This document shows positions 1 through 5,473 of a stretch of DNA of 9,810 bases, piece after piece. The stretch spans positions 1-9,810 of the forward strand of contig QAKO01000006.1 of assembly GCA_003343765.1 (NCBI GenBank), in the 5' to 3' direction. Origin of the DNA: Bacillota bacterium. Lineage in GTDB: Bacteria; Bacillota; Clostridia; Christensenellales; Borkfalkiaceae. The notes under the pieces are model-generated. The model was given only the letters and a program-made list of their open reading frames with translations, was not told the DNA's origin and searched no databases. The number at the start of each line of letters is the position of its first letter. The stretch's first letter is position 1. Made by a program: the position numbers and the translations under genes.

Positions 1-164
1 TGCGCATCGTAGGAAAAGTATTCAAATTCAAACGAATTGTTGATCACCATTTCCGCATTCAGACCGCCGTCCGCTGCCTGATTAATGTCCTCAAAAAATA
101 ATCCGTATAAATGATCGCTGACCCTGATCCCTTGTTTTTTCTTGTCCAATGTATACCGAATCAT
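1..164 (-). CDS. GH51 alpha-L-arabinofuranosidase, N-terminal fragment (runs off the window)
   Basis: Only the first 54 codons are present; the gene continues beyond base 1. The start is the ATG at 164-162, preceded by AGGGAG at 172-177. The protein begins MIRYTLDKKKQG and then contains LYGLFFEDINQAADGGLNAE, followed by a VINNSFEF-type stretch. This matches the opening of family-51 glycoside hydrolases (G-x-FFE-[DE]-IN-x-x-x-DGGL-x-AE-[LM]-x-x-N-x-SFEF), which start with a beta-sandwich strand before the catalytic barrel. Known members remove terminal arabinofuranose from arabinan, arabinoxylan or arabinogalactan by a retaining mechanism; the catalytic glutamates would lie outside the window. 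No signal peptide is visible, suggesting a cytoplasmic enzyme acting on imported oligosaccharides. It has its own promoter and is separated from the upstream kinase operon by a terminator. Some GH51 proteins are endoglucanases, so the exact substrate is inferred. Confidence 0.82.
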   Translation of the reverse strand, partial: MIRYTLDKKKQGIRVSDHLYGLFFEDINQAADGGLNAEMVINNSFEFEYFSYDA

Positions 165-192
165 CCGCTTGCTCCCTTTTTTTATTAGCTCA

Positions 193-221
193 ATTCTAAC
201 ACACAAATCTGGTCAAGTCAA
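193..221 (-). promoter_or_regulatory. Sigma-70/SigA-type promoter for the GH51 gene
   Basis: On the minus strand TTGACT (221-216) and TAGAAT (198-193) are separated by exactly 17 bp. Transcription would start near 186, giving a leader of about 20 nt that contains the AGGGAG ribosome binding site. The spacing and both hexamers are close to consensus. No operator could be assigned with confidence. Confidence 0.75.
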
Positions 222-306
222 TGATGATTTGATAATTATTTTAATGTTTTTTGCGTTTTTTTTACTTTTTTTGAGCGAAACGATAACCTATTTATATAAA
301 TTTATG

Positions 307-345
307 TTAAAAAGGACGAAACTCAATCGGTTTCGCCCTTTTTTT
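307..345 (-). terminator. Rho-independent terminator of the redox protein-pfkB operon
   Basis: Arms 309-322 and 330-343 pair over 14 bp around a 7-nt loop. Read on the minus strand the only imperfect position is a G-U pair, and the 3' arm ends in a run of U. Read on the plus strand the same position is an A-C mismatch, so the structure fits minus-strand termination better. It lies about 45 bp past the kinase stop codon. The plus-strand reading is also followed by T residues, so some bidirectional activity is possible. Confidence 0.8.
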
Positions 346-386
346 GAAAATTTTTACAAAATTTTTGCTATAAAATAATTATCAAA

Positions 387-1304
387 TTATATTTTTTTGA
401 GGATCCCGTTGTCCATAAGCAGCCTCGTCTCGGCTGCCGTAGCCAGTCCGGAGCGAAAAGCCGTCGCACAACCGGCCGCCACACCTACTTCCAGCGCCTG
501 TCTGTCACTTCCCCCGTTTTCCTTTGCAGCAAGGAATGCAGCCAGCAGCGCATCTCCCGATCCGACTGTATCTTTTACTCGGCCGTAATAGGACGCCGCC
601 CTTTCTTTTGTACCATTCTCCGACATAAAAACGGCGCCGTCTGCACCCATACTGACGATTACATTTCTCGCCCCCATCCGCAGTAATTCTTCCGCCAATT
701 CATATACCTGAGAACAATTTTCGATTTTAGTCCCGAAAAGCTCGCCCAACTCTTCCCTGTTCGGTTTTACAAGCCATGGTCTGTACATTAAAATATCTTT
801 TAACAAACGCCCCGCCGTATCTGCTACGACACGCAGATTTTTCCCCTGTAACGATTTCAATATATACGAATAACTGTCTTGCGGAAGCGACGAAGGAACA
901 CTGCCCGCCAAAACGATGACCGAAGTCTCCGGTATCTGCTCCAGCTTTTCGACCAACCGATCCAGATCTTTTTGAGAAACTTCCGGGCCTGCGCCGTTGA
1001 TATCCGTTTCCGCGTTCTTTTCGCGCACTTTTACATTGATGCGCGTCATCCCTCGCACCCGTAAAAAATCATTGGCAATTTTGTCCTGATCCAGAAACCT
1101 GCACAACATTTCCCCTGTCTGACCGCCGACAAAACCCAATGCCGTCGTCGCCACCCCGAAACTATGCAATACAGTCGATACATTGATCCCTTTGCCGCCC
1201 GCATGCAGTTCTTCCCGTTCCGCCCAGTTTATCTCGCCATGACGGATCTGTTCGGTGTAAATCCTGTAATCAAGCGCAGGATTTATCGTAACGGTATAAA
1301 TCAT
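387..1304 (-). CDS. fruK: 1-phosphofructokinase family (PfkB) sugar-phosphate kinase
   Basis: A 305-residue protein, full length for the FruK/LacC branch of the PfkB (ribokinase) family. The N-terminus MIYTVTINPALD carries the NPALD motif typical of the branch. PfkB signature 1 is AGGKGINVSTVLHSFG (35-50). Signature 2 is DTVGSGDALLAAFL (245-258), with the catalytic base Asp251 and the anion-hole glycines. VKPNREEL (179-186) is the usual nucleotide-side motif, and the RINVKVRE...ETDING...GPEVS region (88-110) resembles the substrate lid of 1-phosphofructokinases. Known members phosphorylate fructose 1-phosphate (FruK) or tagatose 6-phosphate (LacC) with ATP in the cytoplasm. No fructose PTS gene is adjacent, so substrate choice is inferred from the motifs. 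Its ATG overlaps the upstream stop codon in an ATGA (1304-1301), implying translational coupling; GAGAGGG just upstream serves as the Shine-Dalgarno site. Confidence 0.87.
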   Translation of the reverse strand: MIYTVTINPALDYRIYTEQIRHGEINWAEREELHAGGKGINVSTVLHSFGVATTALGFVGGQTGEMLCRFLDQDKIANDFLRVRGMTRINVKVREKNAETDINGAGPEVSQKDLDRLVEKLEQIPETSVIVLAGSVPSSLPQDSYSYILKSLQGKNLRVVADTAGRLLKDILMYRPWLVKPNREELGELFGTKIENCSQVYELAEELLRMGARNVIVSMGADGAVFMSENGTKERAASYYGRVKDTVGSGDALLAAFLAAKENGGSDRQALEVGVAAGCATAFRSGLATAAETRLLMDNGILKKI

Positions 1305-1780
1305 TCTACCCTCTCCCCCTCTGCATCCAGGATACCCTGTTCTTTCAGATATTCTTCCAGTATCGTGGCCGCGTCAGCACACAATTGTGAGCAAGGACGC
1401 TTTTTATAATATTCTTCCGTTCTCTCTTCCGCACGAGGCGAACTGTCACTCGTCACGCCCGATAAAAGTTCACGGCAGATGATCGAACCGTTCATCTTTC
1501 GAAACCGTGATGCCAACTCCTGCTCGCGGGCATACAGCTCCGATTTTTCCTTTGTCGTCGGAGACTTTGCATTATAAAAAACAAGACCTGCTATCATCAT
1601 CATCCCGGATACCGTTCCGCAAACTTCCCGCATCCTTCCGATTCCGCCTCCGAACGGAGCGCTTATCCGCAGTAAGTCTTCCCTGCTCATCCCTGTCAAA
1701 TCTGAAAAAACCAAAACTACTGACTGCGCACAATTTAAACCCTTTTTAAAATTTTCCTCCGCTCTCTCCGCTCTTTTCAT
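1301..1780 (-). CDS. C_GCAxxG_C_C family cysteine-rich putative redox protein
   Basis: 159 residues when started at the ATG at 1780, which has AGGAG six nt upstream; a longer reading from a TTG at 1816 lacks such a site. Family hallmarks are all visible: FKKGLNCAQSVV (11-22) with Cys17, APFGGGIGRMREVCGTVSG (41-59) with Cys54, ICRELL with Cys102, and RPCSQLC with Cys130 and Cys134 before the closing helix AATILEEYL. This order of cysteines defines the family (Pfam C_GCAxxG_C_C, putative redox-active protein). It is soluble, with no signal peptide. The biochemical role of the family is not established; the conserved cysteines suggest metal or disulfide chemistry, which is inference. It is the first gene of a two-gene operon with the PfkB kinase. 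The first Cys of the classic pattern is replaced by Asn (NCAQ). Confidence 0.85.
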   Translation of the reverse strand: MKRAERAEENFKKGLNCAQSVVLVFSDLTGMSREDLLRISAPFGGGIGRMREVCGTVSGMMMIAGLVFYNAKSPTTKEKSELYAREQELASRFRKMNGSIICRELLSGVTSDSSPRAEERTEEYYKKRPCSQLCADAATILEEYLKEQGILDAEGERVE

Positions 1781-1786
1781 CCCATT

Positions 1787-1791
1787 CTCCT
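1787..1791 (-). promoter_or_regulatory. Ribosome binding site that decides the redox-protein start
   Basis: AGGAG (minus strand) lies six nt upstream of the ATG at 1780-1778. It supports that start over the upstream in-frame TTG at 1816. Confidence 0.75.
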
Positions 1792-1823
1792 GAATCTTCC
1801 GCAATATGATTTTCAAAAAAACC

Positions 1824-1851
1824 TTGCTTTATCAAAAATCTGTGGTATAAT
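1824..1851 (+). promoter_or_regulatory. Extended -10 promoter driving the phosphopantetheinyl transferase
   Basis: TTGCTT (1824-1829) and a perfect TATAAT (1846-1851) are 16 bp apart, and TGG directly before the -10 makes a TGn extended -10. The predicted transcription start is 1857-1859, which coincides with the ATG at 1858. The message would therefore have no leader or almost none. Confidence 0.75.
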
Positions 1852-1854
1852 AAA

Positions 1855-1883
1855 ATTATGATTGATATATTTTATACATACAA
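1855..1883 (-). promoter_or_regulatory. Candidate divergent promoter for the redox protein-pfkB operon
   Basis: On the minus strand TTGTAT (1883-1878) and CATAAT (1860-1855) are separated by 17 bp. This would start RNA near 1848 and give a leader of about 70 nt. It overlaps the first codons and the promoter of the divergent transferase gene, so the two promoters could interfere with each other. The match is only moderate. Confidence 0.35.
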
Positions 1884-2361
1884 CTCAATCGCTTCAGACG
1901 ATTTTATCAAAATGATCCTTACGCAATATTATAATATACCAAATCCGGTCATTTGTAAATCGTTTAACGGCAAACCCTTTATCGACGGAAGAAAAATTCA
2001 CTTTAATCTCACCCACAGCAAACAGATCACCGCTCTTGCCGTCGGAAAAAAACGCGTCGGCTTTGACTGCGAATCTTTAACCGGTAAAGCCCGGCCCGCC
2101 GTCCTGAATAAGTTCTCCGATCGTGAAAAATCCGAGATCCTCAGTGTCGGCGACTTTTACACGCACTGGACCGCCAAAGAAAGCTATATTAAATTCTTCG
2201 GAGAAACGCTTGCAAATCTCTGGAGAAAAGTCGAATTTTACCGCGGCCACATTTACCTGCGCGGCGAACTCACCGATGCTCATATCACTCAGTTTGAAAT
2301 GGATAATTACGTCTTCAGTATCTGCGGCGATTATTCTAAATTCAATATCCGCAAAATTTGA
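1858..2361 (+). CDS. 4'-phosphopantetheinyl transferase superfamily protein (Sfp type, short form)
   Basis: 167 residues. The family motifs appear in order: GKPFI (38-42), FNLTHS (49-54), VGFDCE (67-72) with the Mg2+-binding pair Asp70 and Glu72, FSDREKSEI (86-94), and HWTAKESYIK (103-112) with Glu108 and Lys112. A C-terminal beta region ends YVFSICGD, like the tail of B. subtilis Sfp. Known members transfer phosphopantetheine from CoA to a serine of an acyl, peptidyl or aryl carrier protein in the cytoplasm. The protein is shorter than Sfp (about 224 residues) because the N-terminal part is compact. No carrier protein or NRPS/PKS gene is in the window, so the partner is unknown; it may be the fatty-acid ACP (AcpS role) or a remote cluster. 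The start at 1858 has no Shine-Dalgarno site, and the promoter suggests a leaderless mRNA. The next ATG (codon 19) would remove conserved N-terminal sequence. Confidence 0.85.
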   Translation: MIDIFYTYNSIASDDFIKMILTQYYNIPNPVICKSFNGKPFIDGRKIHFNLTHSKQITALAVGKKRVGFDCESLTGKARPAVLNKFSDREKSEILSVGDFYTHWTAKESYIKFFGETLANLWRKVEFYRGHIYLRGELTDAHITQFEMDNYVFSICGDYSKFNIRKI

Positions 2362-2366
2362 AACCT

Positions 2367-2475
2367 TTACGATTTTTCAGACAAATCTTGCTCCTGACTT
2401 TTCATGTATTGGAAATCCTGCCGCATATCCTGCAACAGACTTTCCGTTTCAAAAATATCAGCGTTTTCAATTCAT
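2367..2475 (-). pseudogene. Possible small protein gene with a one-base shift after codon 2
   Basis: On the minus strand AAGGTG (2488-2483) stands seven nt before ATG AAT TGA (2475-2467). One base out of frame, directly after the second codon, a frame of 33 codons runs to the TAA at 2369-2367. Removing one T of the AATTG would give a 35-residue acidic, glutamine-rich peptide beginning MNENADIFETESLL and ending QDLSEKS. It could be a decayed gene, a sequencing indel or chance; an open frame of this length is not rare by itself. I do not recognise the peptide. It ends 5 nt from the stop of the convergent transferase gene. Confidence 0.2.
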
Positions 2476-2565
2476 TATGATTCACCTTGTTTTGCTGTTG
2501 ACCTGATCAGGTACTTCAAGCACACAATACCATTTGCTCCGTTCGCTCTTTAAGTGGTGAAAAAC

Positions 2566-2614
2566 AAAATCATTTTCAAAGCCACCTTTTGGTGGCTTTG
2601 AAAATGATTTTTTT
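2566..2614 (+). terminator. Long perfect hairpin with T tail, terminator after the transferase gene
   Basis: Arms 2566-2586 and 2591-2611 are perfectly complementary over 21 bp around a TTTT loop. The top of the stem is GC-rich (GCCACC/GGTGGC) and the right arm runs into seven T. It lies about 205 bp past the transferase stop. On the minus strand it is followed by GTTTTT, so it may act in both directions and back up the atp terminator. Confidence 0.8.
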
Positions 2615-2690
2615 ATCGGCTCGTCCGTAAACGGTTCTATAACTTTTCATGCTGATTTATTTATATAACTTATCTTTTTACAAAAGTCTT

Positions 2691-2735
2691 AAACAACACA
2701 AAGAAGGCGCCGCGGATTGATTCCGCGGCGCCTTC
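2691..2735 (-). terminator. Rho-independent terminator of the ATP synthase operon
   Basis: Arms 2703-2716 and 2722-2735 form a perfect 14-bp, very GC-rich stem (GGCGCCGCGG core) around a 5-nt loop. On the minus strand the hairpin is followed by a U-rich tail covering 2702-2691. It lies 7 bp past the atpC stop codon, the expected position for the end of the operon transcript. Confidence 0.88.
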
Positions 2736-2741
2736 CGTACA

Positions 2742-3158
2742 TTATTCATCCGTCATATTATGGTGATGCTTTACGCGCAGCCTTGCAAACGCACGCTGCA
2801 ACGCCATGCGGTTCAAGCGATACTCCGCCGCACTGCGATTGCGGCGCAACTGCTCTTCCGCCCGCTCCTTCGCCTCTTTCGCACGCCGTTCATTGATTTC
2901 TTCCGGCCATTCCACGGCCTGCGAGAACACGATCGTTTCATCCGGTCGGACTTCAATAAATCCGTCGCTCATAAAAGCTTCCCGTTTTTTTCCGTTCTCT
3001 ACGATATAAATCGATCCGGGTTCCGTCGCAAAAACCATCGGCTGATGACCAGCCAACACCGTACACGCTCCGCCGATCGCCGGAATATCCAGGCTCTCCA
3101 CTCTGCCGCGATAAAAAGTCTTCTCGGGCGTGATGATTTCCAGGAAAAATGTATTCAT
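2742..3158 (-). CDS. atpC: F-type ATP synthase epsilon subunit
   Basis: 138 residues from the ATG at 3158, close to the usual 130-140. The N-terminal beta-barrel begins NTFFLEIITPEKTFYRG and contains the typical IPAIGGACTVLAGHQPM turn. The C-terminal helical hairpin is the charged EINERRAKEAKERAEEQL stretch followed by a second helix ending near the KHHHN segment. Epsilon sits at the foot of gamma, contacts the c-ring and can inhibit ATP hydrolysis by extending its C-terminal helices. The ATP-sensing motif of Bacillus-type epsilon (I/L-D-x-x-R-A) reads INERRA here, so ATP control may be altered; this is inference. AAGGAGG (3170-3176) is only 2 nt from an upstream ATG at 3167 but 11 nt from the ATG at 3158. 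I prefer 3158 because it starts at the conserved family N-terminus; 3167 would add MKE. It is the last gene of the operon. Confidence 0.93.
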   Translation of the reverse strand: MNTFFLEIITPEKTFYRGRVESLDIPAIGGACTVLAGHQPMVFATEPGSIYIVENGKKREAFMSDGFIEVRPDETIVFSQAVEWPEEINERRAKEAKERAEEQLRRNRSAAEYRLNRMALQRAFARLRVKHHHNMTDE

Positions 3159-3191
3159 TTCTTTCATGCCCTCCTTTTCCGCTCACAGATT

Positions 3192-4583
3192 TTACGAATC
3201 CGCACGCATTGTCCGAGCTTTTGCCTTCGCCTCGTCGATATCGCCGACATTGAAAAATGCATTTTCCGGCAGATCGTCTACTTCGCCCGAAAGAATCGTT
3301 TTGAAGCTCTCGATCGTCGCCTGCAACGGCACATATCTTCCTTCCAATCCGGTATACACTTTGGAAACCGAGAAAGGCTGCGACATAAACTTCTGGATCT
3401 TACGCGCGCGGAACACTGCATTCTTATCTTCTTCCGACAGCTCATCCATACCCAGAATAGCGATAATATCCTGCAGTTCTTTATATCTTTGCAGCGTCGC
3501 AATAACTTTGTTCGCTACATCGTAATGTTCTCTGCCTACGATCTGCGGATCCAAGATTCGGGATGTAGATTCCAAAGGATCCACCGCAGGGTAAATACCC
3601 ATTTCCACGACCTTACGGGACAGCACCGTCGTAGCGTCCAGATGCGAAAAAATCGCAGCCGGCGCAGGGTCGGTGATATCGTCCGCAGGCACATAGACAG
3701 CCTGGATCGAAGTAATGGATCCGCGGCGCGTGCTGGCGATCCGTTCCTGCAGCATTCCCATTTCCAGGGAAAGCGTCGGCTGGTATCCGACGGCAGACGG
3801 CATTCTGCCCAGCAATGCCGAAACTTCACTGCCTGCCTGAATGTAACGGTAAATATTGTCGATAAACAACAAAACATCCTGACGGTTCACGTCACGGAAA
3901 TATTCCGCAAGCGTCAAACCCGTGAACGCCGTACGCATACGGCTTCCGGGCGGTTCGTTCATCTGCCCGAACACAAGCGCCGTGTTTCCGAGTACTCCCG
4001 ATTCCGTCATGTCTGAAATCATGTCGTTCCCTTCCCTCGAACGTTCGCCGACTCCCGTAAAGATAGAATATCCGCCGTGTTCTTTGGAAATGTTGTGCAT
4101 CAGTTCCATAATCAGAACTGTCTTGCCGACACCCGCGCCGCCGAACAATCCGATCTTGCCGCCTTTGCTGTACGGTGCGATCAGATCGATAACTTTGATG
4201 CCCGTTTCGAAAATTTCCGTTGAGGGGCTCTGATCATAAAATGCCGGAGGTTTTCTGTGAATGTTCCAATGTTCTTTTGCCTCAATCTTTCCTTTGTGGT
4301 CGATCGGTTCACCCAGAACATTGATAACTCTGCCCAGAACACTTTCTCCTACAGGCACACAGATCTGCGATCCCGTGTCAATAACTGCCATTCCACGCGA
4401 CAGCCCGTCGGTTGCCGTCATGGAAATACAGCGTACAATGCCTTTTTCTACGTGCGAAAGCACTTCCAGTACCGAATCCGTGTCCTGCACGACCAGCTTT
4501 TCATAAACGGGCGGCATCTGCCCTTCAAAAGCCACATCAATGACCGGTCCGATAATCTGGCATATTTTACCTGGTTTTACCAT
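3192..4583 (-). CDS. atpD: F-type ATP synthase beta subunit (catalytic)
   Basis: 463 residues, normal length. The order is beta-barrel (about 1-75), nucleotide-binding domain, then helical domain. The Walker A loop is GGAGVGKT (148-155). The catalytic glutamate is Glu180 in GVGERSREGND. Walker B is VLLFIDN with Asp242, and the helical domain carries DELSEED (380-386), the rotor-contacting loop. Three beta subunits alternate with three alpha in F1 and hold the sites where ADP and phosphate become ATP. The segment after Walker B reads NIYRYIQAGSEVSALLGRMP, with Tyr replacing the usual Phe (NIFRFTQAG), a conservative change. The start MVKPGKICQIIGPVID is canonical. Its first 17 nt overlap the end of atpG, so translation is probably coupled; a weak AAAGGT lies 11 nt upstream. 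Confidence 0.98.
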   Translation of the reverse strand: MVKPGKICQIIGPVIDVAFEGQMPPVYEKLVVQDTDSVLEVLSHVEKGIVRCISMTATDGLSRGMAVIDTGSQICVPVGESVLGRVINVLGEPIDHKGKIEAKEHWNIHRKPPAFYDQSPSTEIFETGIKVIDLIAPYSKGGKIGLFGGAGVGKTVLIMELMHNISKEHGGYSIFTGVGERSREGNDMISDMTESGVLGNTALVFGQMNEPPGSRMRTAFTGLTLAEYFRDVNRQDVLLFIDNIYRYIQAGSEVSALLGRMPSAVGYQPTLSLEMGMLQERIASTRRGSITSIQAVYVPADDITDPAPAAIFSHLDATTVLSRKVVEMGIYPAVDPLESTSRILDPQIVGREHYDVANKVIATLQRYKELQDIIAILGMDELSEEDKNAVFRARKIQKFMSQPFSVSKVYTGLEGRYVPLQATIESFKTILSGEVDDLPENAFFNVGDIDEAKAKARTMRADS

Positions 4584-5472
4584 TGCTATGTTTTACCTTT
4601 TGATGTAAATTGTTTTCCGAAAAAAATCTGCCCGAAGACAAATCCAGCAATTCCGTCGTAATTGCACTTTGACGGAGCCGATTGTATTCAAGATTCAGCG
4701 CATCCAGCATTTTCTCCGCATTTTTATTTGCGTTGGACATCGCCATCATACGCGCCGCATGTTCGCTCGCCGAACTGTGAATCAGCGTCGAATAAATCAT
4801 CCCGACAAGATACTGCGGCACCAATACATCCAAAACTTCCTTCGGGGATGGATCATAACAGATCTCGCCCGTATAAGTCGAAGTTACGTCCGCCTCTATA
4901 TCTTTTTCTTCTATGGGAAGAAGTTTAACAAGTTCCGGTTCATACACCGATGCTGATTTCATACGCGTGAAAACAACATAAACTTCATCCATCAGATTGC
5001 GGTCATACAATTCCAGTATGTCTCGCATGACGCCGCGCGCATCGTGCAGAGTCGGGTTGGTTACAGCATGCGTGAATTCCAGATCAACCTGCTGTTCACG
5101 GCTCTCAAAAAAGGCTCGCGCCATCTGACCAATCGTCACGACATAATGCACCGGACGCTTTTGCATATGTTCCCACGCAAGATTCAATACATTGTTGTTG
5201 AACGATCCCGCCAACCCTTTATCTCCGGCAATGACGATATATGCCGTACGGTTATCCGGACGATGTTCGGTATAACGGTTGTGTATATCGTTGCTGTGCC
5301 GCATAATATCTTTTAGAGTATAGCGGACGGAATCAAAATATACGGAACTGAACGACTGCTTTACGACAGCTTTCCGCATCTTTGCCACAGAGATCAGTTC
5401 CATCGCTTTTGTGATCTGATGCGTATCCTGAATGCTTTTTATTCGGTGTCTGAGTTCCGCTATGTCTGCCAT
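4567..5472 (-). CDS. atpG: F-type ATP synthase gamma subunit
   Basis: 301 residues, slightly longer than the usual 285-290. The N-terminal helix has the conserved ITKAMELISVAKMRKA (20-35), and GDKGLAGSFNNN (83-94) is the typical Rossmann-like segment. The C-terminal helix carries SEHAARMMAMSNANKNAE (236-253) and LEYNRLRQSAITTELLDLSSG (ending at 281). The two terminal helices form the coiled-coil shaft that turns inside the alpha3beta3 ring and couples to the c-ring. The usual final GGA is replaced by SSG, followed by a polar, basic tail of 20 residues (ending KVKHSNGKTR) beyond the normal family end. The last 17 nt of that tail overlap the start of atpD. The start lies one base after the atpA stop codon with no strong ribosome binding site, so coupling is likely. 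Confidence 0.97.
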   Translation of the reverse strand: MADIAELRHRIKSIQDTHQITKAMELISVAKMRKAVVKQSFSSVYFDSVRYTLKDIMRHSNDIHNRYTEHRPDNRTAYIVIAGDKGLAGSFNNNVLNLAWEHMQKRPVHYVVTIGQMARAFFESREQQVDLEFTHAVTNPTLHDARGVMRDILELYDRNLMDEVYVVFTRMKSASVYEPELVKLLPIEEKDIEADVTSTYTGEICYDPSPKEVLDVLVPQYLVGMIYSTLIHSSASEHAARMMAMSNANKNAEKMLDALNLEYNRLRQSAITTELLDLSSGRFFSENNLHQKVKHSNGKTR

Positions 5473-5473
5473 A

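Larger units (their letters stand above)
2362..2741. other. Convergent intergenic region
   Basis: This 380-bp stretch lies between the transferase and the end of the ATP synthase operon. It holds a possible broken small reading frame on the minus strand (2367-2475), a 12-bp palindrome (2501-2512), a long hairpin with a T tail (2566-2614) and the GC-rich atp terminator (2703-2735). I see no tRNA, known small RNA, insertion sequence or intact gene. Confidence 0.7.

Noticed and set aside
206..235. Short inverted ends TCAA...TTGA near the -35 box of the GH51 promoter as a possible operator.
   Set aside because: Only four paired bases at each end of an A/T-rich stretch; within chance expectation.
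142..378. A 78-codon plus-strand frame over the GH51 promoter and the terminator at 309-343.
   Set aside because: It is antisense to the GH51 start, crosses a promoter and a terminator hairpin, and has Phe/Leu/Ile-rich composition typical of T-rich intergenic DNA.
2405..2554. A 49-codon plus-strand frame starting ATG TAT TGG in the intergenic region.
   Set aside because: No Shine-Dalgarno sequence, no promoter directly ahead, and Cys/Ser/Phe-rich composition unlike a conserved protein.
2760..4016. A 418-codon plus-strand frame opposite atpC and atpD.
   Set aside because: It is very long but rich in Arg, His and Ser, as expected for the antisense of a conserved coding region with few stop codons. 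The minus-strand atp genes are certain, and no ribosome binding site or family match is seen.
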